This document shows, in pieces, positions 34,661-44,339 of a DNA stretch of 64,000 bases. The stretch is from Gemmatimonadota bacterium (GTDB lineage: Bacteria; Gemmatimonadota; Gemmatimonadetes; Gemmatimonadales; Gemmatimonadaceae). The notes beneath the pieces were generated by a model. That model saw nothing but the letters and a program-made list of their open reading frames with translations, was not told the origin of the DNA and did no database searches. The position numbers and the translations under genes were made by a program. Numbering within the stretch: position 1 is the first letter of the stretch; every line of letters starts with the position of its first letter. The DNA lies in assembly GCA_028287305.1 (NCBI GenBank), contig JAQBPX010000002.1, positions 1 to 64,000 on the forward strand, read 5' to 3'.

Positions 34661-37375
34661 ATGCTTCGTCACCGCTTCATGTCCCGCGGTTGCCGCCTGC
34701 TGGGCGCCGCGCTCATTGCCGCGAGCCTCTCAGCCCCCGCCGGCGCGCAGGAGAAGGTCCAGGCGCCGCGCCCGGTGAAGGGCGCTACGGCGGTGCGGGT
34801 TCCCAACGGCGCGATCACGCTCGACGGGCGCCCCATGGAGGATGCCTGGAAGAACGTCCCCGTGATCCGCGACTTCGTGATGAAGGAGCCCACGGAGGGT
34901 GGCGTCCCCACCGACAGCCTCCAGGTCCGCATCGCCTACGACGACGCGGCCCTCTTCGTGGCCCTTCGCATCGTGAGCCGCAACCCCGCCGGCATCCAGG
35001 CGCCGGTCGCGCGCCGCGACAACATCGGCGCCGCCGAGCACGTGTGGATCTCGCTCGACACGTATCACGACCGGCGCACCGCATACTCCTTCGCCGTGAC
35101 CGCGAGCGGCGTGCGCGGCGACTGGTACCACGGCATCGACAACGAGACGAACATCGACCTCGAGTTCGACCCGGTGTGGCAGGCGGCGTCGCATCGCGAG
35201 CCCACCGGCTGGACGGCCGAGATGCGCATTCCCTTCTCGCAGCTCCGCTTCAACGATGCGGCCGAGCAGGTGTGGGGAGTGAACTTCGACTTCTGGTCGC
35301 CGAGCAGGAACGAGGACGTATTCTGGATCCCGGTGCCGCGCAACGAGACGGGCTGGTCGAGCTGGATGGGCACGCTCACGGGCATTCGCGGCATCCACCC
35401 CACGCGTCGCCTCGAGCTGCTGCCGTACGTCGCCAGCGACGCGAAGCTCAATGCCGATCGCGACCGCGCGAACCCGTTCGACGATGGCCGCAACATCGAG
35501 AAGCGCGTGGGCGGCGACCTCAAGATGGGCGTGGGCCCGAACCTTACCCTCGAGGCCACGGTGAACCCGGACTTCGGCCAGGTGGAGGCAGACCCCGCCG
35601 AGGTGAACCTCTCGGCGTTCGAGACCTTCTTCACCGAGAAGCGGCCGTTCTTCCTGGAGGGCGCGCGCAACATCACGGGCAGCGGCGCGAACCTCTTTTA
35701 TTCCCGCCGCATCGGCGCCCGCCCGCGCGGGGGAGCCGACGCCGACTACGTGGACTACCCGAATACCGCCGCCATCCTCGGCGCCGCAAAGCTCACGGGC
35801 CGGCTCTCGAGCGGCACCACGCTCGGCATGCTCACCGCCGTCACGAATCGCGAGAGTGCCCGGCTGTACGACGTGGGCACCGGCCTGCGACGCGACACGC
35901 TGGTTGCGCCGAGGGCGGGCTACTTCGTGGCGCGCGTGGGACAGCAGTTCGGCGCGGAGGGAAGCACTGCAGGCGCCATGGTCACGGCGGTGCAGCGTGA
36001 CCTGGCGAGTGGGGAACCGCTGTCCGCGCTGTTGACGAGGCGCGCGTACTCGGCCGGAAGCGACTTCGAGATGCGCTTCAGGCAGGGCGCGTACTCGCTG
36101 GGCGGGTTCGTTGCCGGCTCGTACGTGGACGGCGACAGCACGGCGATCGGCCGGCTGCAGCGCTCGAGCGCGCGCTACCTGCAGCGGCCGGATGCGAAGT
36201 CGTATCACTACGATCCCTCTCGCACGTCGCTCAGCGGCTACTCGGCATACATGTATGGGTCGCGGAACAGCGGGAAGCACTGGCTCTACGACCTCACCGT
36301 GGGCACGGAGTCGCCGACGTTCGAGACGAACGACATGGGCCGCGTGGGCACCGCGGACGGGCTGGTGTCGGAGGGGAGCGTCACGTGGCGGGAGACGAAG
36401 CCCGGGGTGCGGCTGCGCAGCTTCAGCTCCGTGCTCAGCGGCGCCACAGAGTGGAACTACGACGGTGACCGACAGTACGGAGAGCTGCGCACCGACAACA
36501 CCTTCACCTTCCCGAACTTCTGGCAGCTGACCGCGAGCGCCTTTCACGACGTCCGCGGCCTGGACGAACGCCTCACGCGCGGCGGGCCGCTGATGGGCAC
36601 TGGCTACAACAACGTGGGGATCATCGCGCTGGCGAACTCGTCGGCCGCGACCACGCGCTGGCAGGCGCGCGTGTATTACGGCAAGGATGAATTCGGGGCC
36701 CCGACCAACCGGCTGAGCGGGCTGCTGTCGTTCAAGCCCACGCCGCAGTGGGCATTCTCGATGCAGCCGAACTTCCTGCGCATCGTCACCACGCAGCAGT
36801 ACGTGACCACGCTCGGCGGCGGCCGGCTGCAGACGTACGGCAATCGCTACGTGTTCGCGCGCATCGACCAGAGCACCTTCATCGCGACCACGCGACTCAA
36901 CTACACCTTCACGCCCGACGTGAGCCTGGAGGTGTACGCCGAGCCGTTCGCGGCGAGCGGGGCGTACTCGAAGTACGGAGAGCTGGCGGCGCCTGGCGCG
37001 CGCGGGTTGAGGCTGTACGGGACCGATGGCACCACCACGAGCTACAGGGGCGACACGCTGGTGGTGACGGACAACGCGACGCCCACTGCAGGCTTGCCGG
37101 CGACGTTCAAGCTGGCGCCGAACGACTTCAACGTGCGCTCGTTCCGCAGCAACGTGGTGTTCCGGTGGGAGTACCGCCCGGGCTCGACGCTGTTCGTGGT
37201 GTGGCAGCAGAACCGGAGCGCAGATGCGCCCTACGGTGACCTGGTGAGCATCGGGGACCTGGCGGACCCGTTCCGGTCGCGGGTGGGGTCGAGAGGGTTC
37301 GGGGCGAGTGGAGTGAGCCATGAGCTGAGCAACTTCTTTGCGGTAAAGCTGAACTTCTGGATACCGGCTTTGTAG
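34661..37375 (+). CDS. DUF5916 outer-membrane protein with CBM9-like N-terminal domain
   Basis: A 904-residue exported protein; an alternative ATG at 34679 would also start the signal peptide (MSRGCRLLGAALIAASLSAP). The N-terminal domain is CBM9-like (NGAITLDGRPMEDAWKNVPV, LQVRIAYDDAALFVALRIVS, WTAEMRIPFSQLRF). The DUF5916 part follows with LTLEATVNPDFGQVEADPAE, VNLSAFETFFTEKRPFFLEG, FYSRRIGARP and then alternating amphipathic strands to the C-terminus, consistent with a beta-barrel. Function is unknown; a carbohydrate-related surface role is guessed from the CBM9-like fold. Its TAG stop lies inside a dispersed repeat (37372-37409). Confidence 0.88.
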   Translation: MLRHRFMSRGCRLLGAALIAASLSAPAGAQEKVQAPRPVKGATAVRVPNGAITLDGRPMEDAWKNVPVIRDFVMKEPTEGGVPTDSLQVRIAYDDAALFVALRIVSRNPAGIQAPVARRDNIGAAEHVWISLDTYHDRRTAYSFAVTASGVRGDWYHGIDNETNIDLEFDPVWQAASHREPTGWTAEMRIPFSQLRFNDAAEQVWGVNFDFWSPSRNEDVFWIPVPRNETGWSSWMGTLTGIRGIHPTRRLELLPYVASDAKLNADRDRANPFDDGRNIEKRVGGDLKMGVGPNLTLEATVNPDFGQVEADPAEVNLSAFETFFTEKRPFFLEGARNITGSGANLFYSRRIGARPRGGADADYVDYPNTAAILGAAKLTGRLSSGTTLGMLTAVTNRESARLYDVGTGLRRDTLVAPRAGYFVARVGQQFGAEGSTAGAMVTAVQRDLASGEPLSALLTRRAYSAGSDFEMRFRQGAYSLGGFVAGSYVDGDSTAIGRLQRSSARYLQRPDAKSYHYDPSRTSLSGYSAYMYGSRNSGKHWLYDLTVGTESPTFETNDMGRVGTADGLVSEGSVTWRETKPGVRLRSFSSVLSGATEWNYDGDRQYGELRTDNTFTFPNFWQLTASAFHDVRGLDERLTRGGPLMGTGYNNVGIIALANSSAATTRWQARVYYGKDEFGAPTNRLSGLLSFKPTPQWAFSMQPNFLRIVTTQQYVTTLGGGRLQTYGNRYVFARIDQSTFIATTRLNYTFTPDVSLEVYAEPFAASGAYSKYGELAAPGARGLRLYGTDGTTTSYRGDTLVVTDNATPTAGLPATFKLAPNDFNVRSFRSNVVFRWEYRPGSTLFVVWQQNRSADAPYGDLVSIGDLADPFRSRVGSRGFGASGVSHELSNFFAVKLNFWIPAL

Positions 37376-37409
37376 TCATCCTGAGCGAAGCGAGGGATCT
37401 GCCGTTCGC
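37372..37409 (+). repeat. 38-nt dispersed REP-like repeat, copy 1
   Basis: The unit begins GTAGTCATCCTGAGCGAAGC and ends TCTGCCGTTCGC. An exact copy lies in the opposite orientation at 49796-49833. The TAG stop of the DUF5916 gene is bases 2-4 of the repeat. Similar CATCCTGAGCGAAGC repeats are known from many bacterial genomes. Confidence 0.85.
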
Positions 37410-37433
37410 AGTCACTGAAACTGCTTCGACTGC

Positions 37434-37605
37434 AACTGCCTTGAGCCACGGGTTTCACTGGCGCGCTGCGCGCGCGACACGAGATTCACCAGTGGCAGTT
37501 ACAAAAGCTCCTCTCGGGCAGCCGAGGGGAGCTTTTTTTGAAGGCGCACCGAACCCGAGTCACGTCGCGAAGCGACGTCAGTGAAACCCGTGGCTCAAGG
37601 CAGTT
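37434..37605. repeat. Large palindrome enclosing an intrinsic terminator (family 2, copy E)
   Basis: The outer arms are perfectly complementary over 27 nt (37434-37460 with 37579-37605; AACTGCCTTGAGCCACGG at the left) and continue imperfectly inward. The core is an intrinsic terminator: AAAAGCTCCTCTCGG and CCGAGGGGAGCTTTT with one mismatch, a 4-nt loop and T7 (37503-37540). The arm sequence recurs in the element at 60675-60836. Confidence 0.88.
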
Positions 37606-37675
37606 GGCAGTTGCAGTTGGTAGTTTCCCGGGCCGCGGTGCAGCGAAGGGTCCCTGTTTGTAGTAGGATTTCCCC

Positions 37676-38923
37676 ATGCCCTACCCCAAGGCGCTCCACA
37701 AGAACCTCACCGTCCAGGTCCTCGTCGCCATCAGCCTCGGCGTGCTGCTCGGCGTGATCTCGCCGGGCACCGCCAAGGCGATGAAGCCGATCGGCGACAC
37801 GTTCGTGAACCTCGTGAAGATGGTGATCGCCCCGATCATCTTCCTCACGATCGTCACCGGCATCGCCAACATGCACGACCTGAAAAAGGTCGGGAAGGTG
37901 GGCGGCAAGGCGTTCCTCTACTTCGAGATCGTCAGCACCTTCGCCCTGGCCATCGGGCTGCTGGTGGTGAACCTCACGAAGCCGGGCGCCGGGCTCGACG
38001 TCTCGAGCATGGCCAAGGGCGACATCTCCGCCTATACCGCGCAGGGCAAGGCGATGTCGTTCGTGGAATTCCTCACGCACATCGTGCCGGGCAGCGTGGT
38101 GGACGCGTTCGCGAAGGGCGACGTCGTGCAGGTGGTGTTCTTCGCCGTGCTCTTCGGCGTGGCGCTGAGCATGACGGGCGAGCATGGCCGCCCGCTCCTC
38201 GACTTCTTCGAGCGCATCGCGCAGGTGTTCTTCCGCATCACCGCAATCGTGATGGTCGTGGCGCCCATCGGCGCCTTCGGCGCGATGGCCTACACCGTGG
38301 GGAATTTCGGCGCCAAGGCGCTGCTCCCCCTCGGCCGCCTGATGCTCGACGTCTACCTCACGATGTTCCTGTTCGTCTGCGTCGTGCTGAACATCATCGC
38401 GCGGATGTACGGCTTCTCGCTCTGGAAGTTCCTCCGCTACATCAAGGACGAGATCCTCCTCGTGCTCGGCACCAGCAGCAGCGAGGTGGCGCTGCCGCGC
38501 ATGCTCGACAAGCTCGAGCGCTTCGGCTGCTCCAAGGCCGTGGTGGGGCTCGTGATCCCCGCCGGCTACTCCTTCAACCTCGACGGAACCTCCATCTACC
38601 TGAGCATGGCAACAATTTTCATCGCCCAGGCGTTCAAGGTGGACCTCTCCATCGGCCAGCAGGTATCGCTGCTGATGGTGCTCATGGTGACGAGCAAGGG
38701 CGCGGCCGGCGTCACGGGCTCCGGCTTCATCGTCCTTGCGAGCACGCTTTCCGCCCTCAAGGTGGTGCCGGTGGAGGGGCTGGCGCTGGTGCTCGGCGTG
38801 GACCGCTTCATGAGCGAGGCGCGCGCGATCGTGAACCTGATCGGCAACGGAGTGGCTACGGTGGTGATTGCGAAGACGGAGAACGCGTTCGACGAGGCGA
38901 AGCACCAGGAAGCCATCGCATGA
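37676..38923 (+). CDS. Dicarboxylate/amino acid:cation symporter (DAACS, DctA/GltP family)
   Basis: A 415-residue inner-membrane symporter for C4-dicarboxylates, glutamate or aspartate, driven by sodium or protons. Family motifs are intact: [15 protein letters not shown] (serine-rich re-entrant loop), [14 protein letters not shown], and [16 protein letters not shown], then [20 protein letters not shown]. Eight or so membrane helices are apparent. AGGA lies 9 nt before the ATG. Its stop overlaps the next small gene by 4 nt. Substrate choice between dicarboxylate and amino acid cannot be made safely by eye. Confidence 0.93.
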   Translation: MPYPKALHKNLTVQVLVAISLGVLLGVISPGTAKAMKPIGDTFVNLVKMVIAPIIFLTIVTGIANMHDLKKVGKVGGKAFLYFEIVSTFALAIGLLVVNLTKPGAGLDVSSMAKGDISAYTAQGKAMSFVEFLTHIVPGSVVDAFAKGDVVQVVFFAVLFGVALSMTGEHGRPLLDFFERIAQVFFRITAIVMVVAPIGAFGAMAYTVGNFGAKALLPLGRLMLDVYLTMFLFVCVVLNIIARMYGFSLWKFLRYIKDEILLVLGTSSSEVALPRMLDKLERFGCSKAVVGLVIPAGYSFNLDGTSIYLSMATIFIAQAFKVDLSIGQQVSLLMVLMVTSKGAAGVTGSGFIVLASTLSALKVVPVEGLALVLGVDRFMSEARAIVNLIGNGVATVVIAKTENAFDEAKHQEAIA

Positions 38924-39330
38924 AGTCGCGCTGGATGCTGCACAAGGACCGCTACGTCATGTACCTGGACTACGCCGACTTCGGCAACCGGCTCGAGGAG
39001 CTGCGGGTCGAGGTGGTCGAGGCTGACGGCCTGATCCTCAAGGAGCGCCCGAACAGCGTCGCAGTGCTGATCGACCTCCGCAACACCGTCGCGAGCGGCG
39101 GGGTGGTGAGAATGTTCAAGGAGAGCTCCGTCATCACCACGCCGTTCATCCGCCGCCACGCGCTGGTGGGCGTGACGGGAATCAAGCGTTACCTGGCCGA
39201 GAAGGTCGCGCTACTCAATCGCCGCCCGATGCGCCTGTTCGACACGCCGGAGCAGGCGCTCGACTGGCTCGTGTCCGACGGCGGCGGGCTGGAAGGCGGC
39301 GACATCATCGGGGCTGCGCCCACCGCGTGA
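38920..39330 (+). CDS. SpoIIAA/STAS-like conserved protein
   Basis: A 136-residue cytoplasmic protein with alternating strands and helices ([53 protein letters not shown]) resembling the SpoIIAA-like STAS fold found in many proteins of unknown function. It is co-translated with the symporter through an ATGA overlap and could modulate it, as STAS domains do for some anion transporters; that is inference. Its last 26 bases overlap the 3' end of the convergent hydrolase gene. Confidence 0.65.
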   Translation: MKSRWMLHKDRYVMYLDYADFGNRLEELRVEVVEADGLILKERPNSVAVLIDLRNTVASGGVVRMFKESSVITTPFIRRHALVGVTGIKRYLAEKVALLNRRPMRLFDTPEQALDWLVSDGGGLEGGDIIGAAPTA

Positions 39331-40162
39331 GCTCGTCCGCCACCTCGGCGGGTTCGTCCCAGTGCACCCAGTGGCCAGCCGAGGGATAGTGAATGACCTG
39401 CGTGCTCGCGGGGAGGCCGTTCAACAGCTCGGCGCCGAGGAAGGGATCGCGGTCGCCCCAGAGGATGAGCGTGGGGACGTCGCCCTTCGGGCGGTGCGAA
39501 TGCGCTGCGCCCGCCGAGCGAAAGGCCGCGCGATAGTAGTTGAGGGCGGCGGTGAGCGTGCCGGGCACCGAGAGCGCCGCCTGCTCGTCCGCCCAGTCCT
39601 GCTCGGTGAACGCTGCCTTGCGTTGCACCGCGTGGCGCAGCGAGGCGCGAATGCCGCGCAGCGCGTTGCGTCGCAGCAGGAATTCCGGGAGCAACGGCAG
39701 CTGGAAGAAGAAGATGTACCAGCTCTTCTTCGCCTGGCGCATCGTGCGCAGCGCCTTGAGGAATTGCCTGCTCGGCGGCGAGTTGAGGATCGCGAGGCGG
39801 TCCACCACCTCCGGATGATCGTCGGCGGCGCGCCAGGCGACCGCGCCACCCCAGTCGTGTCCCACGAGGAGCGCGATGCGACGATGGCCGAGTGCGTGCG
39901 CGAGGCCGATGATGTCGAGGGCGACCGTGGATGCGCGGTAGGCGTCGACGTCCTGCGGCTTCGACGAGTTGCCGTAGCCGCGCATGTTCGGCGCGATCAC
40001 TCGGAATCCGGCGGCCGCGAGCGGCTCCATCTGGAAGCGCCAGGTGCGCGCGTGGTCGGGGAAGCCGTGGAGCAGGATGACGAGCGGGCCGGTGCCCAGC
40101 TCGAGGTACTCGAGCTCGATGGTGCCGACGGCGATGCGCTTGAACTCAAGGCGTTCGGTCAT
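39305..40162 (-). CDS. Alpha/beta hydrolase, epoxide-hydrolase-like
   Basis: A 285-residue soluble hydrolase. The ATG at 40162, in a 4-nt overlap with the creatininase stop, is the natural start; the frame upstream is shadow. Motifs are the oxyanion HGFPDHARTW, nucleophile elbow VGHDWGGAVAW (Asp nucleophile, as in epoxide hydrolases and dehalogenases), cap domain, acid segment LILWGDRDPFLG and the His in SAGHWVHWDEP. The Asp nucleophile argues for epoxide hydrolase rather than esterase. Substrate unknown. Its 3' end overlaps the opposite-strand gene by 26 nt. Confidence 0.88.
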   Translation of the reverse strand: MTERLEFKRIAVGTIELEYLELGTGPLVILLHGFPDHARTWRFQMEPLAAAGFRVIAPNMRGYGNSSKPQDVDAYRASTVALDIIGLAHALGHRRIALLVGHDWGGAVAWRAADDHPEVVDRLAILNSPPSRQFLKALRTMRQAKKSWYIFFFQLPLLPEFLLRRNALRGIRASLRHAVQRKAAFTEQDWADEQAALSVPGTLTAALNYYRAAFRSAGAAHSHRPKGDVPTLILWGDRDPFLGAELLNGLPASTQVIHYPSAGHWVHWDEPAEVADELTRWAQPR

Positions 40163-40965
40163 GGCTGCGGGCCTTCTTCGTAGAGGTCGGCGGTGTCGGC
40201 GCTCGCGAGCTCGGTGAGGAATTCTGCGACCCTCTCGCAGATGGCGGTCACGTAGCGCTCGCCCTTCTCGGCCGTGGCGGCCTTGGGGTCGCCGATGCCG
40301 GTGTCGGCGCTGACCTTCGTCCATTGGCGCGGCGCCCATGCCCAGCCCTCGCGGATGCCGGCCAGTTTCGACTGCTTCGCGGCGCCGTTGCCGGCGAGAT
40401 CGAGTGGGAGGACGAGATCGGGTGCGAGGTGCATCATTACGCTGGTCTCGAGCTCGCCGGCGTGGTCGCCCTGGTCGTCGAAGTACGCCTTCGGATCGAC
40501 GACCTTGTACCAGTTGATCACGGAGAGGAAGACGCGCGTGCGCGGCTGCAGCTCGCGGATCATCTGGCGAAAGTCGTTGCCACCGTGGCCGTTGAGGATC
40601 ACGAGCTTGTGGATCCCCTGTGCGTCGAGCGACTGGCACACGTCAGCGAGCACGAGCGCCTGCGTCGAGGGGTTCATGTTGATGCAGAGCGGGATGTCGA
40701 GCTGGCCCGTCTGCACGCCGAAGGGGATGGTAGGCAGGACGATGGCCCTTGCTCCCTCGAGCCAGGCGAGACGCGCCGATTCGGCAGCGATGCGCTCGCT
40801 CTCGATGACGTCGGTGCCGTAGGGGAGGTGGAAGTTGTGCGCCTCCGTGGCGCCCCAGGGGAGGAGCGCGACGTCATATTTCGTGTGGCTGACGGAGTGC
40901 CAGTTGGTCTCGGCCAACAACCAGGGTTTCGGGGGCACGGGTAGCGGGGGCTCGGGTACGACCAA
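40159..40965 (-). CDS. Creatininase-family amidohydrolase
   Basis: Up to 268 residues. Metal-binding motifs of the family are present: LLPWGATEAHNFHLPYGTD (Glu, His, Asp), LNGHGGNDF, and DQGDHAGELETS. The family includes creatinine amidohydrolase, riboflavin-pathway FAPy deformylase and mycofactocin MftE; which one applies is not evident, and no mycofactocin genes are near. The open frame starts at a TTG at 40965; a GTG at 40938 is also possible, and the conserved part begins near PWLLAETNW. It is divergent from msrB and overlaps the hydrolase gene downstream. Confidence 0.85.
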   Translation of the reverse strand: MVVPEPPLPVPPKPWLLAETNWHSVSHTKYDVALLPWGATEAHNFHLPYGTDVIESERIAAESARLAWLEGARAIVLPTIPFGVQTGQLDIPLCINMNPSTQALVLADVCQSLDAQGIHKLVILNGHGGNDFRQMIRELQPRTRVFLSVINWYKVVDPKAYFDDQGDHAGELETSVMMHLAPDLVLPLDLAGNGAAKQSKLAGIREGWAWAPRQWTKVSADTGIGDPKAATAEKGERYVTAICERVAEFLTELASADTADLYEEGPQP

Positions 40966-41026
40966 TGCGGAACTACGAGGAGCGCGTGGCGATTATGGCA
41001 CTGATACCCAATGGAGAGAAGCTCTC

Positions 41027-41416
41027 ATGATGGACGAGACCCGCAAGAAGGAATTGAAGGAGAAGCTGACCGCCGAGCAGTACCAGGTGGCCTGTGAGCA
41101 CGGCACGGAGCGCCCCTTTACGGGGCAGTTCTGGAATTCGAAGGAGGATGGGACGTACGTGTGCGTCGCGTGCGGCACCGAGCTCTTCGACTCGAACACG
41201 AAGTTCGACTCGGGCACCGGCTGGCCGAGCTTCTACGATGTGCTGAACGCGAAGAACGTGGAGACCACCGAGGATCGCACGTACGGCATGCGCCGAGTGG
41301 AGTGCCATTGCGCGAACTGCAAGGCGCACCTGGGGCACGTGTTCGAGGATGGGCCGAACCCGACGGGGCTGCGGTACTGCATCAACTCGGCTTCTTTGGA
41401 GTTTGAGAAGCGGTAG
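41027..41416 (+). CDS. msrB: Peptide-methionine (R)-S-oxide reductase
   Basis: Repairs methionine-R-sulfoxide in proteins. A 129-residue MsrB with KLTAEQYQVACEHGTERPF, structural-zinc pairs CVACG and CANCKAH, the active-site region DSGTGWPSFYDV, and catalytic Cys in LRYCINSASLEF. GGAGAG lies 9 nt before the first of two adjacent ATGs (41027 and 41030). Its stop is only 3 nt from the stop of the convergent TrlF-like gene, so the left boundary of the low-GC insert falls exactly here. Confidence 0.95.
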   Translation: MMDETRKKELKEKLTAEQYQVACEHGTERPFTGQFWNSKEDGTYVCVACGTELFDSNTKFDSGTGWPSFYDVLNAKNVETTEDRTYGMRRVECHCANCKAHLGHVFEDGPNPTGLRYCINSASLEFEKR

Positions 41417-41419
41417 GGG

Positions 41420-44092
41420 CTAGGAGATCTTCATTCCATATTTTCGCGTCTTGAGGGAAAAGGAGGCCGTACCCCCTTCCAGATGTTGGATTACTGCGTC
41501 CTTCACGACGGGTCTGTCCATTGCGCCATGGGTGGCGAGCAGTGCTTGGGATGCGGAGGCAGTCAGGACGTGATACCGATCAGTGTCCGATGCGACGGCG
41601 ACGGTCGGATTGTGCGTGGTGAGGATAAATTGGCGATTCGACTTTCGTTCGCGAATTTGTAGAGTTACGTCCTGATAGACCGAGGTAATGTCTAGTGCAT
41701 CCTCAGGCTGATCGATTACGATCGGCCGGGTGCCTTCCGCCAGCGCGATGATGAGCAGTGCCGTACACTTCTGCCCAATCGACAGCTGTGCGAGGTCGTA
41801 GAAGTTACCGTCGTCCTTTCTGTAGCGAATGACTGGCCCGTCGTGCACAATGTCCTCATGCTCCAATGCTAGAATGCGCCTGCGGTCCGCGTGCGCTACT
41901 AGATGCCCGACAAGCTTATTGGCGAGCGCCGTAGTGATGGAGGCGCGCTTCGCTAGCGTTGATCCATCGTTTTGCAGCACCAGAGCGACCAACTCGGCAG
42001 GCAAGACGGTGTCACAGACCGACCGGATAGTTGCATCCTGCAAATGGGAACCGGTCTTCAGGACTGTCAATTCGTCGAGATAGTCGCTTCGATTAGCGCT
42101 GGCTGTGATTTGCAAATCGAGCCTGCCGCCCGAGGCGAGCGTAAGCTCTTCGTACTTTCGCCGTCGTAACTCAAATCGACGCGAACTCTCGCTCGCTAGC
42201 TCGACCAACAACTGATCGCGTGCGGTCTTCAATTTCGGGACGCCGTCAATCTGTTTCTGAAGCGTATGCACGGCCTTCCGAAGCGCAGTTCGCTCCTTTT
42301 CCAGGCGATCCTTCTGGGTCAGCAGCGCCGTCTTATCGCCTCCCTGCGCCCGAACCCACTCCTCGTATTGTTTCCTTTTTTTCGCTACGACATCATCCCA
42401 GCTCAGAGCAGCAGAACGGGCCTTCTTTGCCAGTTTAGTGACCGCCGATTCAAGAACCTTAGCGTTTGCCTTCAGCTTCTTCGCATCAGCATCGAGATCC
42501 GAGAGCAACGTTTGTAGTTCTGAATCCGATTCGAAGTCCTTCGGAAGCTTCGGAAGTGAGCACCCACCGATGCTTTCGCTGATCCCTTCAACTGCCTCTT
42601 CGATCTCCTCGACGAATCGGTCGATCTTTGTAAAGCAGTCGGTCTTTGGCTTCAGCTGTTGCAGAACGAGATGCTCCGCGGAAGCAAGCGACTTGTCCAG
42701 TTGCGCGATCTTCTCCTCGTTTGTGGCGAGCGCGCGCTGCCGCCCGTCGATTTCGTCCTCCGCGAGGGAGCAGGCCGCCACGTTTACGTCCAGAGTTCGA
42801 AGCTCCGTTCTTATGGCGCTCACGCGCGCGTCAATTGATGCGAGGTCGAGTAGGCCGTCGATCAGCCTCAGCTGCGCACTATTGTCTTTCGCAATCTCTA
42901 GCGCTTCTGTTTGGCTGTACGCAAGAATTGGGAAAAGTTCACCAAGGTTTCCTTTGAAGGAATTGCCAGACTCCCTGTAGAAGACTTTCATCGGATTGCT
43001 CGCGCCATCGTACCGCCGTTCCACGATCAATACTTGGTCAGCTTCCAGTTGGATCGTGGCCGTGACGATGCCACCAGTACCCAACTGTGCGTTCAACTTC
43101 GACTCCATATCCTGCTCAATGGTTTCAACAGGCGATGGCTGATCGAGAGCGAATCGAATCAACTCAACTAGAAGAGATTTCCCAACGCCCTTTCCGCCGA
43201 TGATCGAATTGAGACCCTCGTGAAATTCAAACTCAATCTTCGCAAGAAAGCCTTGTGATGCTGATATCGCGAGAATACGAGGGTACAGTCGGTCAGGAAC
43301 TAGATCGGAGCCTTCATCCGTAATTATCCGGACGTCTGGATCAAGAAAGCACTGCTTTAAGCCCTCGTGAGTGCACCCATCCATCTTGAACCAGCTGAAT
43401 CGCGCTCCTACTCCATCAATGGAATGCCCATCGTCAGTAATCGGAGTGCGGTTATCAGACGCCCGATAGTAGGCGAGCCGACGCCGGAAATGCGGATCTT
43501 CTCCGCTTAACAGCGGCGAAGTCTTTTTTATGTGTTTGATCTCAACCGCAGCGAGATACGGCGAGTTCATTGTCCGGATGCGCTGCTGGCCGGACATGTC
43601 ATTCATCACGCCCTTGGAGGAATCCGCGTGAGCGAGAATCGCTAGCGCCCCCTCCTCCGCGATGATTTGGAGGGCATCCTCCGGGCTTTTGGGCGAAACT
43701 GCATCCAGACTGCCGTACTGGTCTGAGGGGAAATCCATCTTCGCCAGGAGGTGCTCGATGGACTTCGTTGTCGCCTCTAGCGGAAAGAGGGCAAGAAGGT
43801 GAACTCCCGCCTTGCCTCCTGCGACTGTGAGCTCGACGCCTGGGAAAACGGTCAGACCAGTTCCCTTCGCGGCAGCTTTGAGCTTGTCGACCCAAGCTCC
43901 TGTATTGTGATCCGTGACCGCTATTCCGTGAATGCCACGGGCTATTGTGCGCGATACAAACTCCTCCGCAGAAATAGTCCCGACGTAATCGGCTGAAGCT
44001 GGCGTGTGAACGTGGAGGTCGAGCTTGAGCCACCTCAAGCCGTGATTCTGCTGAGTCATAGAACGCTGGTTGAGAGGATTGGGGCTCGGCAC
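41420..44092 (-). CDS. TrlF-like PHP-domain/SMC-like ATPase (defence-associated)
   Basis: An 890-residue protein. The N-terminal PHP phosphoesterase domain (about 20-260) has LDLHVHTPASAD, AVTDHN and ILAHADSSKG. An ABC/SMC-type ATPase has Walker A GGKGVGKS (299-306), a coiled-coil middle (about 430-680), signature LSIGQ (770-774), Walker B IVIDQPEDALD (791-802) and switch TTHN (826-829). All catalytic motifs are intact. This combination matches the family known to me as TrlF, found in defence islands. A second start at 44059 (MTQQNHG) is possible; neither start has a ribosome site. Base composition is clearly lower in GC than neighbours. It is divergent from the TIR-like gene. Confidence 0.85.
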   Translation of the reverse strand: MPSPNPLNQRSMTQQNHGLRWLKLDLHVHTPASADYVGTISAEEFVSRTIARGIHGIAVTDHNTGAWVDKLKAAAKGTGLTVFPGVELTVAGGKAGVHLLALFPLEATTKSIEHLLAKMDFPSDQYGSLDAVSPKSPEDALQIIAEEGALAILAHADSSKGVMNDMSGQQRIRTMNSPYLAAVEIKHIKKTSPLLSGEDPHFRRRLAYYRASDNRTPITDDGHSIDGVGARFSWFKMDGCTHEGLKQCFLDPDVRIITDEGSDLVPDRLYPRILAISASQGFLAKIEFEFHEGLNSIIGGKGVGKSLLVELIRFALDQPSPVETIEQDMESKLNAQLGTGGIVTATIQLEADQVLIVERRYDGASNPMKVFYRESGNSFKGNLGELFPILAYSQTEALEIAKDNSAQLRLIDGLLDLASIDARVSAIRTELRTLDVNVAACSLAEDEIDGRQRALATNEEKIAQLDKSLASAEHLVLQQLKPKTDCFTKIDRFVEEIEEAVEGISESIGGCSLPKLPKDFESDSELQTLLSDLDADAKKLKANAKVLESAVTKLAKKARSAALSWDDVVAKKRKQYEEWVRAQGGDKTALLTQKDRLEKERTALRKAVHTLQKQIDGVPKLKTARDQLLVELASESSRRFELRRRKYEELTLASGGRLDLQITASANRSDYLDELTVLKTGSHLQDATIRSVCDTVLPAELVALVLQNDGSTLAKRASITTALANKLVGHLVAHADRRRILALEHEDIVHDGPVIRYRKDDGNFYDLAQLSIGQKCTALLIIALAEGTRPIVIDQPEDALDITSVYQDVTLQIRERKSNRQFILTTHNPTVAVASDTDRYHVLTASASQALLATHGAMDRPVVKDAVIQHLEGGTASFSLKTRKYGMKIS

Positions 44093-44193
44093 ACTAAGCT
44101 GCCTCGCCTAAACCGTCTCCGGAAGTCACGCAGCGTCTCACAGGATTGGCGATTGACCACTCCCAATGGCCATGCTGGCTTGAGCCCTTGTGG

Positions 44194-44207
44194 ATGATTG
44201 GAATCAT
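44194..44207. promoter_or_regulatory. Perfect palindrome ATGATTGGAATCAT in the divergent island promoter region
   Basis: A 6-bp perfect inverted repeat with a 2-nt centre lies inside the 247-nt gap between the TrlF-like and TIR-like genes. TTGTGG and TATCTA flank it at about 18-nt spacing on the plus strand, so it could be an operator at the TIR-gene promoter. It is short and could be chance. Nothing else is recognisable in the gap. Confidence 0.25.
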
Positions 44208-44339
44208 GGGGTATCTATGGTCACCCTCTGAGGCGGTCTGCGCTCTGCCGAGACTTCGTCACGCATCGGGGTCACGTTGGCGGATCGAGACTCGCCACGC
44301 GAGCCTGGCACCGGACCACGAACAACCGAGAAACACGGG

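Noticed and set aside
34730-37321. 863-codon minus-strand open frame opposite the DUF5916 gene
   Set aside because: Shadow composition with no recognisable domain; the plus-strand protein has clear family motifs.
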